A stretch of 64,000 nucleotides of DNA from Clostridia bacterium (GTDB lineage Bacteria > Bacillota > Clostridia > Oscillospirales > Acutalibacteraceae), in the NCBI GenBank assembly GCA_017502085.1, contig JAFVVQ010000014.1, positions 1-64,000 on the forward strand. Reading direction: 5' to 3'. Of the stretch, positions 34,482 to 43,755 are shown piece after piece (the stretch's first letter is position 1; the number at the start of each line of letters is the position of its first letter). The notes under the pieces are model-generated. The model did not search any database. It was given only the letters and a program-made list of their open reading frames with translations, and was not told the origin of the DNA. The position numbers and the translations under genes were made by a program.

Positions 34482-35840
34482 TTAGTATCCTTTTGATCTG
34501 ATGACAGCGGCAACGTTTTCGGCATATTCCCTGCAAATCTCATTGTTCTGAGCCTCAACCATAATCCTGATTACAGGCTCGGTTCCCGATTCACGGACAA
34601 GAATTCTGCCGCCATCACCAAGAGATTTTTCAGCTGCTTCAACCGCTTCAATAACGTCGGAATCGCTTTTAACCTTTGTTTTATCCGATACTCTGACATT
34701 AATAAGTACCTGAGGATAAATCACAAGACCGTCACAAAGACGGCTCATCGGCTTCTTTGAAGCAATCATAACTTCCGTCATTTTCAGGCTCGTCAGAATA
34801 CCGTCACCCGTAGTTGCATATTTCGAGAAGATTATATGACCCGACTCTTCTCCGCCGAGACGGTTGCCGTTTTGCTGCATATATTCATAGACGAATCTGT
34901 CACCGACTGCGGTTTTTGCATAGTTGATGCCCAGACTGTCAAAGGCTTTATACAATCCGAGATTTGACATCACGGTTGTTACAACCGTATTGTTATCAAG
35001 CTGACCTTTATCGCGCAAATATCTGCCGCAGACATAGAGTATGTGATCACCCGTCAGCACGTTGCCCTTTTCGTCAACGCAAAGACATCTGTCAGCATCG
35101 CCGTCATAGGCAAAGCCCATATCAAGACCGTTTGAAACAACAAATTCACGCAGAGAATCTATATGTGTAGATCCCGAATTGAGGTTGATATTCAGTCCGT
35201 CAGGTTTCGCATTGATAACGCAGGTTTCTGCTCCGAGAGCATCAAAAACCGCCTTCGCAATACTCCATGCACTTCCGTTTGCACAGTCAAGACCGATTCG
35301 GTATCCTCTCAATGAATAAACTCCGAGGGAAATCAGATAGCCGATATATCGGTTTCTGCCAGAAACGTAGTCAACCGTTCTGCCGATATTCTCACCTGTT
35401 GCGAAAGGCAGTTCACATTTGCCGTCGAGATAATCTTCAACAAGGTCGGTAAGTGAATCCTCTGCTTTTTCTCCGTTGGAGTTGAGGAGCTTGATTCCGT
35501 TATCACAAAACGGATTATGACTTGCGGAAATCATAATTCCGCAATCGAACCCGTCAACCCTTGTGATATAGGATACCGAGGGTGTTGTCGTAACGTGAAG
35601 CAGATATGCATCCGCACCCGAAGCGGTAAGACCTGCCACAAGCGCATATTCGAACATATAACTTGAACGTCTTGTATCTTTGCCTATGACAATCCTTGCA
35701 TTTTCATTCCGACCCGAACGAATTTTCAATTCCCTGAAATGACAGCCGAGGAATCTGCCAACCTTATATGCGTGGTCCGCAGTCAGGTTGATATTTGCTT
35801 CGCCTCTGAAACCGTCTGTGCCGAAATATCTGCCCAACAA
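34482..35840 (-). CDS. glmM: Phosphoglucosamine mutase
   Basis: GlmM converts glucosamine 6-phosphate to glucosamine 1-phosphate for UDP-GlcNAc and peptidoglycan. The 452-residue phosphohexomutase has RYFGTDGFRGEAN, the active-site phosphoserine loop ISASHNPFCDNGIKL, the magnesium site DGDADRCLCVDE, the sugar-binding GGEESGHI and the phosphate-binding RESGTEPVIRIM. Translation starts at TTG 35840 or 35837 behind GGGGAGAG. It sits 12 bases downstream of the acyltransferase gene. NagB in this window works on the same glucosamine 6-phosphate pool in the opposite direction. Confidence 0.96.
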   Translation of the reverse strand: MLGRYFGTDGFRGEANINLTADHAYKVGRFLGCHFRELKIRSGRNENARIVIGKDTRRSSYMFEYALVAGLTASGADAYLLHVTTTPSVSYITRVDGFDCGIMISASHNPFCDNGIKLLNSNGEKAEDSLTDLVEDYLDGKCELPFATGENIGRTVDYVSGRNRYIGYLISLGVYSLRGYRIGLDCANGSAWSIAKAVFDALGAETCVINAKPDGLNINLNSGSTHIDSLREFVVSNGLDMGFAYDGDADRCLCVDEKGNVLTGDHILYVCGRYLRDKGQLDNNTVVTTVMSNLGLYKAFDSLGINYAKTAVGDRFVYEYMQQNGNRLGGEESGHIIFSKYATTGDGILTSLKMTEVMIASKKPMSRLCDGLVIYPQVLINVRVSDKTKVKSDSDVIEAVEAAEKSLGDGGRILVRESGTEPVIRIMVEAQNNEICREYAENVAAVIRSKGY

Positions 35841-35852
35841 ACACTCTCCCCG

Positions 35853-36512
35853 TTATTCTTTATTGACAATCACACCGCCTGATTTATAAATCGAGTTTGC
35901 GGGAACTGTTCCCCTGACACACGAAAGCGGATAGATATTCGTATTATTGCCTACAAAAGTGCCCGGATTCAGAACGGTGTTGCATCCGACTTCAACGTAA
36001 TCACCGAGAATTGCACCGAGCTTGAACAGACCCGTTTCAAATTTTTCGTCGCCGTTGCGAACGGTAATTTCCGTTTGATCGGATTTCACGTTTGAAGTCA
36101 CCGACCCCGCACCCATATGGGATTTATAGCCGAGAATACTGTCTCCGACATAATTGAAATGAGGTACCTGAACGCAGTCAAAGAGGATGGCGTTCTTGAT
36201 TTCAACCGAATTGCCGACAACACAGTTTTCACCGATGAGAGCGCTTTCCCTGATAAATGCGCAGTGTCGCACCTCGGTTTTTGCACCGATAATACAAGGT
36301 GAACCGATATATGCAGTGGGAGCAACAACTGCAGTTTTGTGAACAAAAACGTTCTCGGAAATTTCATTATATTCGTCCCTGTCAAGCAACTTGCAAAGCG
36401 CAAGAATCTGACTTTTTATGCTCCGTATTGCTTCCCACGGATATTCAAATCCGGCAAGCCAACCGCCTGCAATTGAATGTTCCATACTGAGAATTTCGAG
36501 AGTTTTATACAT
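35853..36512 (-). CDS. Left-handed beta-helix acyltransferase, GlmU-C-like
   Basis: This 219-residue protein consists of a short N-terminal helical region (about 1-50) and a left-handed beta-helix of hexapeptide repeats (VVAPTAYIGSPCIIG, RESALIGENCVVG, ILGYKSHMGAGSVTSNVK, VEVGCNTVLNPGTFVG). It resembles the acetyltransferase half of GlmU; no nucleotidyltransferase domain is present. Being directly upstream of glmM, it may acetylate glucosamine 1-phosphate or bind UDP-sugars. Of two ATGs, the one at 36512 has GGAGG nine bases upstream and is preferred; the one at 36518 is only three bases from it. Confidence 0.85.
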   Translation of the reverse strand: MYKTLEILSMEHSIAGGWLAGFEYPWEAIRSIKSQILALCKLLDRDEYNEISENVFVHKTAVVAPTAYIGSPCIIGAKTEVRHCAFIRESALIGENCVVGNSVEIKNAILFDCVQVPHFNYVGDSILGYKSHMGAGSVTSNVKSDQTEITVRNGDEKFETGLFKLGAILGDYVEVGCNTVLNPGTFVGNNTNIYPLSCVRGTVPANSIYKSGGVIVNKE

Positions 36513-36614
36513 TGACATATACCTCCGATTGTTTTCGCAGAAATATTATATGTAAAACATTACGGAAATATAATAACAGATTGCGGTCAAAAAATAAAGA
36601 GAATTATCATTTTA

Positions 36615-37403
36615 TCACGGAACGCTTACCGCCCAAAGGTTTTTGATTTCGCCGCATATGGTTTCATATGACCAGGTTTTTTCGGAATTGGCAATACTGT
36701 TGGGGTCGTTTACGGTGAATTCTCCGTTATCCGCAACACCCGTCAGCACGATAAAATGACCCGTTGAGGTGAAATGCCCCTCTCCCATTACACATATGAC
36801 GGGATTGCCCGACTCAAGATTATCAACGATTTTCTGCTTCACAAGCGGTAATTCTTCAACATCGAGACCGAGCTTTTCTCCGCCCTCGCTGATAAGAGTC
36901 CAGAGCGAGCCACTGCCTTTGACGTAATAGTCATTTTTAATCGCAAAATCAATAATATTATCGGGTGACATTGATTTATCGCCCGTCAGATAATATGCAC
37001 ACATCGACAGACAAACGGGACCGCAAGCTGTCAGCCCCGAAACGTCGGAGCCGTATTCCGTATAGCCCCATCTTTTATCCCATTGAAGAAACAGAGGAAC
37101 ACTTTCACAATCAACATCGGACAAATCAATTTCGTGCTTTTTATCCTTTTCAATCGGATATGAAAGCACAAAGTCCTTTGTTTCGGGATTTCTTTCGAGT
37201 AAAGCGAGCAGACTTTCGGGATATTCATCAAATGAAATATCATTGGCTTCTGCGTAGGTTCTGACGGTTTTTCTGACACTTCTTGATTCGATCGAATCAC
37301 CGTCGCCGATGAGCCCCGAATCAACTGCAATGAACAATGCAACGGATAATGATACAAGAATTGCAACGATAAGAAAAATGCGTGTTCTGAATTTTTTTAA
37401 CAT
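36615..37403 (-). CDS. Membrane-anchored C39-like (papain-fold) peptidase
   Basis: This 262-residue protein has an N-terminal membrane anchor (FLIVAILVSLSVALFIAV, about residues 10-27) and an extracellular C39_2-type domain. The catalytic Cys is Cys127 in GLTACGPVCLSM, the His is His216 in STGHFIVLTG, and Asp/Asn is in VNDPNS (about residue 232-235). The preceding QWDKRWGYTEYG block is typical of the family. It probably hydrolyses a peptide at the surface; no bacteriocin or transporter genes are near. The start at 37403 follows GGGAGG; the earlier ATG at 37421 is less likely. The gaps before and after (36513-36614, 37404-37478) show nothing else. Confidence 0.88.
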   Translation of the reverse strand: MLKKFRTRIFLIVAILVSLSVALFIAVDSGLIGDGDSIESRSVRKTVRTYAEANDISFDEYPESLLALLERNPETKDFVLSYPIEKDKKHEIDLSDVDCESVPLFLQWDKRWGYTEYGSDVSGLTACGPVCLSMCAYYLTGDKSMSPDNIIDFAIKNDYYVKGSGSLWTLISEGGEKLGLDVEELPLVKQKIVDNLESGNPVICVMGEGHFTSTGHFIVLTGVADNGEFTVNDPNSIANSEKTWSYETICGEIKNLWAVSVP

Positions 37404-37478
37404 AAAAAAGCCTCCCTGCATTAATGATAAAGGCAGAAAGGCTCAATTCAGTTTAAAAATAATTACAAATTTATTAAA

Positions 37479-38777
37479 TTATTTTGTAAGCTTTACGGTA
37501 TAGAGATAATTGCTGTCAATACTTTCGGGGTTGATGACAGGGAAAACAATCTCCGCCTTGCCGCCGTTATTTCGGATTTCAAGCTCTGCGTCACTGCCGA
37601 GAAGAGTTGCTTTGAGTGAAGGATTATAGTCTACGAGTTCAAGAAGCTGTGTGCCGAAGGGGAAACGGTTGATAATTGCATAAACGTCGTCACCCTTCTT
37701 TGTATAATACACACCGTCCTGAAGCATCTTTGACCAGATTCTTGTGCCATAGATCGCCTCTCCGTTGACACGAAGCCAGTCGCCCATCTGGAGAAGCCTT
37801 TCTTCCATGATAACGGGAATAGTGCCGTCCGCGGCGGGTCCTATGTTCAGAAGGAAATTGCCGCCCTTTGAAACGAGGTCGCAAAGCATTTCAATGAGTT
37901 CTTTTGCACTCAGATAATCGGCAACATCTTCGTTTTTATTGAATCCGAAAGACATACCGATACCGCGGCATTCCTCAAACGGTCTGTCAAGTTCAACGTC
38001 TTCAATACGTTTATCGGCTTCAATATAGCCGTATTCCGTTGTAAAGTTACCGCCTACGTTGCCTCGGGTTTCCTTGCCCCATCTGTCATTGGGTACGATG
38101 AAATCCTTGACGCTCGATTCATTATAAAGCCACTGAAGGAATTCGGTGGAGTGCCATACGTCGGAGGTATGTTCCCATTCTCCGTCAGTAAAAAGCGTTG
38201 CAGGCTGATATTTTTCAACCAGTTCCTTGAGCATCGGAATCAGATGTGTGAGCGCATACTCCTCGGGGTTGCGGAGATATACGGGATTATACCACTCATA
38301 AACAGAATGATAAACGCCGAAACGAACGTCGGTTTTTGCAAGTGCTTCCTTGAGTTCCATCAGAAAGTCTCTGTGAGGTCCGACGTCAACACTGTTCCAG
38401 TTCCACGCATAATCGGACTTATAAAGGCAAAATCCGTCGTGATGCTTTGAAACAAAATTGATATATTTCGCACCGCTCTTCTGAAACAGGTCAGCCCATT
38501 TATCGGCATCAAAGAGTTCGGCTTTGAAATCATCAACAAAATCGTTATACTTTTTTCCCGGATACATCTTCTGATGATAATCGTAATATTCTCTGTCGTT
38601 TGCGCTTCTTTCGACAATTTCGTCACAGTGATAACCGTACCACTCTGCATATTTGCCCTTGGGTGCGAAAGCGGGAACGCTGTAAAGACCCCAGTGAATA
38701 AAAATGCCGAACTTGGCATCGGTAAACCATTCGGGAACAGGACGGGAATTCAGGGATTCCCAATTATTTTCGTACAT
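37479..38777 (-). CDS. Alpha-L-fucosidase (GH29)
   Basis: GH29 enzymes release terminal alpha-L-fucose from glycans, for example host mucin or milk oligosaccharides, or plant xyloglucan. This 432-residue protein shows the family signature KFGIFIHWGLYSVPAF near residue 22, YAEWY, KHHDGFCLY, and the nucleophile Asp198 in ATLFTDGEW. The region GFNKNEDVADYLSAKELIEMLCDLVSKGGNFLLNIGP closes the barrel, and a small beta-sandwich follows. There is no signal peptide, so it acts in the cytoplasm. It has its own promoter overlapped by a palindrome and is divergent from an EFR1 ferredoxin gene. Confidence 0.95.
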   Translation of the reverse strand: MYENNWESLNSRPVPEWFTDAKFGIFIHWGLYSVPAFAPKGKYAEWYGYHCDEIVERSANDREYYDYHQKMYPGKKYNDFVDDFKAELFDADKWADLFQKSGAKYINFVSKHHDGFCLYKSDYAWNWNSVDVGPHRDFLMELKEALAKTDVRFGVYHSVYEWYNPVYLRNPEEYALTHLIPMLKELVEKYQPATLFTDGEWEHTSDVWHSTEFLQWLYNESSVKDFIVPNDRWGKETRGNVGGNFTTEYGYIEADKRIEDVELDRPFEECRGIGMSFGFNKNEDVADYLSAKELIEMLCDLVSKGGNFLLNIGPAADGTIPVIMEERLLQMGDWLRVNGEAIYGTRIWSKMLQDGVYYTKKGDDVYAIINRFPFGTQLLELVDYNPSLKATLLGSDAELEIRNNGGKAEIVFPVINPESIDSNYLYTVKLTK

Positions 38778-38811
38778 AACAAATCCTCCGATTTGAACAA
38801 TATTTGATAAA

Positions 38812-38840
38812 ATTATATCAACTCACAGGCATCGTGTCAA
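38812..38840 (-). promoter_or_regulatory. Consensus promoter of the fucosidase gene
   Basis: On the minus strand, TTGACA (rc of 38835-38840), 17 bases, TATAAT (rc of 38812-38817): both hexamers match the sigma-A consensus perfectly, which fits a gene that needs repression. Confidence 0.8.
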
Positions 38841-38846
38841 CGATGC
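38829..38846. promoter_or_regulatory. Palindrome over the fucosidase -35 box
   Basis: GCATCG (38829-38834) and CGATGC (38841-38846) exactly flank the TTGACA hexamer on both sides. The position strongly suggests a repressor site; the regulator is not identifiable. Confidence 0.55.
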
Positions 38847-38865
38847 AAAAGAACAAAATTTAATA

Positions 38866-38894
38866 TTGCAGAAAGACTGAACAAATGATAATAT
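38866..38894 (+). promoter_or_regulatory. Promoter of the EFR1 ferredoxin gene
   Basis: TTGCAG (38866-38871), 17 bases, TAATAT (38889-38894), 21 bases before the ATG; divergent from the fucosidase promoter. Confidence 0.55.
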
Positions 38895-38915
38895 ATATCT
38901 ATCGGAGGGATACAT

Positions 38916-39668
38916 ATGATACTTTATTTTTCGGGTACGGGAAACAGTGCTTACATAGCAAAAAGAATATCGACACTGACGGGCGAAAAAACTCTTGATT
39001 TATTTGATAGAATCAGAAATAAGAATTATTCTCCCGTCGAATCCGATTCTCCGTTTATAATCTGCGCACCGACTTATTCCTGGAGAATACCGCACATACT
39101 CAGAGAATATCTTGAAAAAACTCCGCTGACGGGAAACGGAAAAATTTATTTTCTGATGACCTGCGGAGACGATATCGGCAATGCGGAAAAATATCTGAAA
39201 AAGCTCTGCAAAAAAATCGAAAAGGAATATATGGGCTGTGAATACTTCAGAATGCCCGAAAATTATATCGCAATGTTCACCGCACCGAACGATGAACAAG
39301 CCTTGAGAATAATCGCAAAATCAAAGAAAAAAATCGAAGAATCAGCCGATATCATTTCTTCGGGCAAAAAATTCCCGACGGTTAAAGTCAATACCGTCGG
39401 CAGACTCAAAAGCGGTATCGTAAACACCGCATTCTATGCATTCTGCGTTAAGTCAAAGAAATTCTATGCAAAGGATTCCTGCATTTCCTGCGGTAAATGT
39501 GAAAAAGTCTGTCCCCTTTCAAACATCAGCATCGCTGACGGCAAACCCGTCTGGGGCAAAAACTGCACTCACTGTATGGCTTGTATATGCAAATGCCCGA
39601 CTCAGGCTGTTGAATACGGTAAAATAAGCGAAGGTAAAAACAGATACGTCTGCAAGGCAGAAGATTGA
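38916..39668 (+). CDS. EFR1-family ferredoxin with flavodoxin domain
   Basis: This 250-residue fusion has an N-terminal flavodoxin fold (YFSGTGNSAYIAKRIS, FMN phosphate loop) and a C-terminal 2x[4Fe-4S] ferredoxin with CISCGKCEKVCP and CTHCMACICKCP. It should pass electrons between FMN and the clusters in the cytoplasm. Such EFR1 proteins are common in Clostridia, but their partners are unknown. CGGAGGG precedes the ATG. It is a single gene between a divergent promoter and a terminator. Confidence 0.92.
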   Translation: MILYFSGTGNSAYIAKRISTLTGEKTLDLFDRIRNKNYSPVESDSPFIICAPTYSWRIPHILREYLEKTPLTGNGKIYFLMTCGDDIGNAEKYLKKLCKKIEKEYMGCEYFRMPENYIAMFTAPNDEQALRIIAKSKKKIEESADIISSGKKFPTVKVNTVGRLKSGIVNTAFYAFCVKSKKFYAKDSCISCGKCEKVCPLSNISIADGKPVWGKNCTHCMACICKCPTQAVEYGKISEGKNRYVCKAED

Positions 39669-39689
39669 TTGCCGATTCATAATAAAAAA

Positions 39690-39716
39690 AGCACCTCCCG
39701 AGGTGCTCTTTTTTTA
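39690..39716. terminator. Bidirectional terminator, EFR1 / AlkP-family gene
   Basis: The stem AGCACCT (39690-39696) pairs with AGGTGCT (39701-39707), flanked by A's on the left and T's on the right. Confidence 0.88.
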
Positions 39717-40520
39717 TAATTTTTTTATGGCGTAGAAATGAATTACGTTCATATCCTCCTGCATATCAAGTCCGTGCGAACCGCATCCGCCGTCGATTTC
39801 GTGGCAACCGTGGTCGGGGCAGAATCCGAAGAATACGTTGTGATTGCTCCAGCAACTATCAATCTTATCGGAAAGCTCCTTATAAAATGAAATATTATCG
39901 TCAAGTTCTGCAAGAGATTCGGGTGCTTCGGGACCATGGCGATGCATCGTACTGTCATAATTGCCGTTATAGATAACCGTCAGATCATATTCGTCACGTT
40001 CAATAAGTTCAAGCGCCTTTGCCTTTACTTCTTCAACGGTGTCATAAATATAATAATCCATATTTCTGTTGAGAAAAATCATAGAAATACTGTCACCGCT
40101 TGTTGAAACAATTGCGCATTTCTTACCCGCTTTAATAAAAGAATCAAAAATTGTTTCAACCGTAAGAACAGGCTTCTCATAACGTCTGATACCGTGGATT
40201 TCGGGCATAACTCCCGAATACATTGACGCAAAACATACGGGCGTTACGCTCGGCATAACGGAAAGCTTCGGCACAGATACGTCCGAGCAAAGATGTGCCT
40301 GAACAAATTTTTCGGTATATTTCTGATAAACCCACATTGCAACGGCATCGGGGTTCAGGATAACTGTTCTGTCGGTTTTTGCACAGCCGAGTTTCTTCAC
40401 GGCAAGTGCTTTGACTATCGGATCAGCCGAATCCTTATCGTCAGGAACTTCTATACCTGCGAGTTCAAGTGCGGTTGAATAAACGGAAGTGATGCAGAGC
40501 GAACTGTTAAGATCTGTCAT
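39714..40520 (-). CDS. Alkaline phosphatase superfamily hydrolase (NPP-like)
   Basis: This 268-residue AlkP-superfamily protein is related to nucleotide pyrophosphatases/phosphodiesterases. The likely nucleophile Thr is in SVTPVCFASMYSGVMPEIHGI, a typical block. Metal-ligand regions are LNPDAVAMW, YNGNYDSTMHRHG and FGFCPDHGCHEIDG...GSHG. No signal peptide is present, so it is cytoplasmic. It may hydrolyse a phosphodiester, phosphonate or sulfate; the substrate is not determined. The ATG at 40520 has GAGGAGG upstream, better than the TTG at 40538. It is divergent from lacZ. Confidence 0.82.
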   Translation of the reverse strand: MTDLNSSLCITSVYSTALELAGIEVPDDKDSADPIVKALAVKKLGCAKTDRTVILNPDAVAMWVYQKYTEKFVQAHLCSDVSVPKLSVMPSVTPVCFASMYSGVMPEIHGIRRYEKPVLTVETIFDSFIKAGKKCAIVSTSGDSISMIFLNRNMDYYIYDTVEEVKAKALELIERDEYDLTVIYNGNYDSTMHRHGPEAPESLAELDDNISFYKELSDKIDSCWSNHNVFFGFCPDHGCHEIDGGCGSHGLDMQEDMNVIHFYAIKKL

Positions 40521-40703
40521 AAAATATTTCCTCCTCAATCGATCTTACTGAATGTATACGTAGTTCAGCGGTTTCGCCTCATATAAGCAAAATGATATGA
40601 TACGGGCTTTGATTTCAAGCATTCTGAATTCAGTGCCCCTCTTCTTTTTCAAAAGTTTATCACAGAGAAATCTGCTTTGTCAATACATAAGTGCCTGTGA
40701 TTA

Positions 40704-40732
40704 TTGACATAGTTTAAAATAAATTATATACT
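40704..40732 (+). promoter_or_regulatory. Promoter of the lacZ-bgl operon
   Basis: TTGACA (40704-40709), 17 bases, TATACT (40727-40732), 31 bases before the ATG. A second TTGACA points the other way (rc of 40678-40683), with TAAACT (rc of 40654-40659) as a possible -10 for the AlkP-family gene. The two -35 boxes form a 7-bp inverted repeat. The remaining gap 40521-40653 shows nothing recognisable. Confidence 0.7.
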
Positions 40733-40762
40733 TATTTTATATTTATATAAGGAGCTGAAACA

Positions 40763-43741
40763 ATGGATTACGTCATCAGCCGAAATCTTCACACTGATTT
40801 CAGTCTTTTTGAAGAGAACAAACTGCCTGCCAGGAGCTGGTTTATCCCTTTCCCGAGCAGGGAGGCTCTTGAAAAAACAGACTATAAAAATGAAAGATAC
40901 CTATCCGACAGAATACAGATGCTCAGCGGTGAATGGGATTTTGCATATTTCTCAAAACTCAGTTATATTCCCGAAAAATTCAGCACCGACACTGTAAGTT
41001 TTGATAAGATAACTGTTCCGTCAACGTGGCAGAGAACGGGTTACGATCAGATTGCATATATCAACACCCGTTACGCATTCCCGAAAAAACCTCCCCATAT
41101 TCCGAACGATGTTGCAGTTGGAATTTACAGAAAAATCGTTGAAATCAGCGGTGATTTTGACCGCAGAATCATCAGCTTTCTCGGTGTTGCGGGTGCTCTT
41201 GCGCTTTATATAAACGGAAAATACGTCGGTTACAGCGAAGGCTCCCACAATACCGCTGAGTTTGATATCACCCCTTATATCAACTGCGGAAGCAATGAAA
41301 TAGTTGCCGTAAATTACAAATGGTGTAACGGAACATACCTTGAATGTCAGGATATGTTCAGAGAAAACGGTATTTTCAGAGACGTTTTTATCATCTCGCA
41401 AAAAAGAGACAGAATTGACGATTTTCTTCTCAGACCTTCAAAAAATTCCGACGGAACCTATAATCTGAAAATCGCAATCAAGGGCAATTTCACCGATAAT
41501 GCAAGTATTACCGTTGAATGCAAAGAACTTTTCGGCTGTATTCAGATCTACGGTCAGACGGAAATCAATAATCTCCGCCCGAATGAATGGACTGCGGAAA
41601 CACCGAATCTTTATGAAACCGTCATCACTGTTACCGTCAATGCTCAGGTACAGGAAATCATCCGTACCTATATCGGTTTCAGGGATATAAGAATCGACGG
41701 CGAGGTTTTCCGCTTTAACTCAAAGGCAATCAAGCTAATCGGCGTCAACCATCACGATACTCATATGACAAAGGGCTACGCAATGTCTCTCGACGACCTC
41801 GAACTTGACGTGAAGCTCATGAAAGAATATAACTGCAACTGCGTACGCACCTCACACTATCCTCCCGATCCCGCATTCATCACAATGTGCGATTTCTACG
41901 GCCTCTACGTTGTGGACGAAGCAGATATCGAGACCCACGGTTTCTATTCCGTACCGGGAACTTACAATCCCGGCAGACTCAGTAATGACCTTAAGTGGGC
42001 AAAACACTACCTTGACCGTGTTGCCCGTATGTATGAAAGAGACAAAAACCATCCCAGCATCACAATGTGGAGCCTGGGCAACGAATCAGGCGGTTACAAA
42101 TGCCAGGACGTCTGCTATGAATTCCTGAAAAAGAACAATCCCGAAGTTCCCGTTCATTACGAAGGAGTCAACCGTTCAAAACGCTGGGCATACGACGTTG
42201 TTTCCAGAATGTACGCATCGCCCGAGCTGATGAAGAAGATTATTGAGGGAAAAGCGGGAAAAAGATACAAAGGCAAACCGTTCTACCAGTGTGAATACGC
42301 TCACGCTATGGGTAACGGACCGGGCAAACTCGAAGAATATATGCAGTTATTCCTCGCCTCCGAGCAATTTATGGGCGGATGCATCTGGGAATGGGCAGAC
42401 CACAGCGTATATGACGAAAACGCAAAATATAAATGGACCTACGGCGGTGACCATAACGAGCCGATTCACGACGGAAACTTCTGCGTTGACGGTCTTTTCT
42501 TCCCCGACAGAACACCTTCAAGCGGTGCTCTTGAAATGAAAGTATGTTACAGACCCGTCAGAGCAAAGTATCTCGGAAATCGCAGATTCGAACTTTGGAA
42601 CACAAGATATTTTACCGACAGTTCCGATATTGAAATATCATACGCTATATCAGAAAACGGTTTTGTCAGTGAAAGCGGAAAAATCGACAAAATTCTTGCT
42701 CCTCAGGAGAAAAAGCAATTGACATTCATCTCCGAAATCTTACCGAAATCCGATGCAGACATATTTATTGATTTCATTTATACAAGAAAATCAGACGGTT
42801 TTGAAATAGCAACCGAACAGATTATCATCAATGAAACCAAGCCCGAAAGCAAAATCGGAAAGTATGTTCAACTTGAAAACGGCAATATCATCACCGCCAC
42901 ATTCAAAGACGGCGAAATGATTTTCGATGCATCTCTCGGTCTTGTCAGTTACAAGAAAAACGGTATTGAACTTCTCAACACCAAGCCTTTCGACGGTATG
43001 ACGGGCTTCGTTCCTCACCTTTACAGAGGCAGACTTGACAACGATATGTATACCGTTATTTTCTGGAATCTCATCGGTCTCGAAACCGCAAAAACAAAGC
43101 TCGTTTCGTGCAAACTCAAATCGGATTCCAAGGGTGAATATGTCAGAACCAAATTTAAATTCATCGGAAGAAAGCTTTTCAACCTTGCCACCGCAACGGT
43201 CGATTACAGAATTGACGAAAACGGGAAAGTAAAAATCACCGCAAAGCTGAAAAAAGCACTCCCGCTGACATCAAATCTGCCCCGCTTCGGTGTTCACTGC
43301 GAATTTGCTCCGATATTCAGAGACGTCAACTATTTCGGCAGAGGTCCGATTGAGAATTACAGCGATTTCAAAGAGCATTCCCCCGTCGGCAGATACGAGT
43401 GCGCCGTCAGAGATATGGCACACAAATATATTAAACCTCAGGATTCAGGCAACAGAGGTGACGTCAGAGAAAGTATGCTCATCTCCGATTCGGCAAAGCT
43501 GATTTTCAAAGCCGACGGCAGATATTTCAGCTTCAATGCCAATCCCTTTACTCTTGAACAACTCAAAAAAGCAAAGCATATCGAGGATATTCCCGATGTC
43601 GCGACGGTATTCACTGCCATTGACGGCTTTGTCAGAGGTACGGGTACGGGAAGCTGCGGCCCCGGACCCGCAAAAGAACATACAATTGATTTCGGTTACT
43701 CGAAACCGCTTGAATACAGCTTCACGGTTGAAGCAGAATGA
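40763..43741 (+). CDS. lacZ: Beta-galactosidase (GH2)
   Basis: This 992-residue LacZ-type enzyme cleaves beta-D-galactosides such as lactose or galacto-oligosaccharides. The domains are in order: jelly-roll (1-215), immunoglobulin-like, TIM barrel (about 320-610), and C-terminal beta-sandwich with the bgal small-chain-like domain (about 720-990). The catalytic residues are visible: acid/base Glu441 in WSLGNESG and nucleophile Glu511 in YQCEYAHAMGNGPG. NHHDTH and RTSHYPP are barrel signatures. No signal peptide is present. It begins behind AAGGAG and is followed 14 bases later by the GH3 gene. Confidence 0.95.
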   Translation: MDYVISRNLHTDFSLFEENKLPARSWFIPFPSREALEKTDYKNERYLSDRIQMLSGEWDFAYFSKLSYIPEKFSTDTVSFDKITVPSTWQRTGYDQIAYINTRYAFPKKPPHIPNDVAVGIYRKIVEISGDFDRRIISFLGVAGALALYINGKYVGYSEGSHNTAEFDITPYINCGSNEIVAVNYKWCNGTYLECQDMFRENGIFRDVFIISQKRDRIDDFLLRPSKNSDGTYNLKIAIKGNFTDNASITVECKELFGCIQIYGQTEINNLRPNEWTAETPNLYETVITVTVNAQVQEIIRTYIGFRDIRIDGEVFRFNSKAIKLIGVNHHDTHMTKGYAMSLDDLELDVKLMKEYNCNCVRTSHYPPDPAFITMCDFYGLYVVDEADIETHGFYSVPGTYNPGRLSNDLKWAKHYLDRVARMYERDKNHPSITMWSLGNESGGYKCQDVCYEFLKKNNPEVPVHYEGVNRSKRWAYDVVSRMYASPELMKKIIEGKAGKRYKGKPFYQCEYAHAMGNGPGKLEEYMQLFLASEQFMGGCIWEWADHSVYDENAKYKWTYGGDHNEPIHDGNFCVDGLFFPDRTPSSGALEMKVCYRPVRAKYLGNRRFELWNTRYFTDSSDIEISYAISENGFVSESGKIDKILAPQEKKQLTFISEILPKSDADIFIDFIYTRKSDGFEIATEQIIINETKPESKIGKYVQLENGNIITATFKDGEMIFDASLGLVSYKKNGIELLNTKPFDGMTGFVPHLYRGRLDNDMYTVIFWNLIGLETAKTKLVSCKLKSDSKGEYVRTKFKFIGRKLFNLATATVDYRIDENGKVKITAKLKKALPLTSNLPRFGVHCEFAPIFRDVNYFGRGPIENYSDFKEHSPVGRYECAVRDMAHKYIKPQDSGNRGDVRESMLISDSAKLIFKADGRYFSFNANPFTLEQLKKAKHIEDIPDVATVFTAIDGFVRGTGTGSCGPGPAKEHTIDFGYSKPLEYSFTVEAE

Positions 43742-43755
43742 AAGGACAGAAGATA

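Noticed and set aside
36615..37403. C39-like peptidase as part of a bacteriocin export system
   Set aside because: It is a stand-alone membrane-anchored domain without an ABC transporter, precursor peptide or immunity gene nearby.
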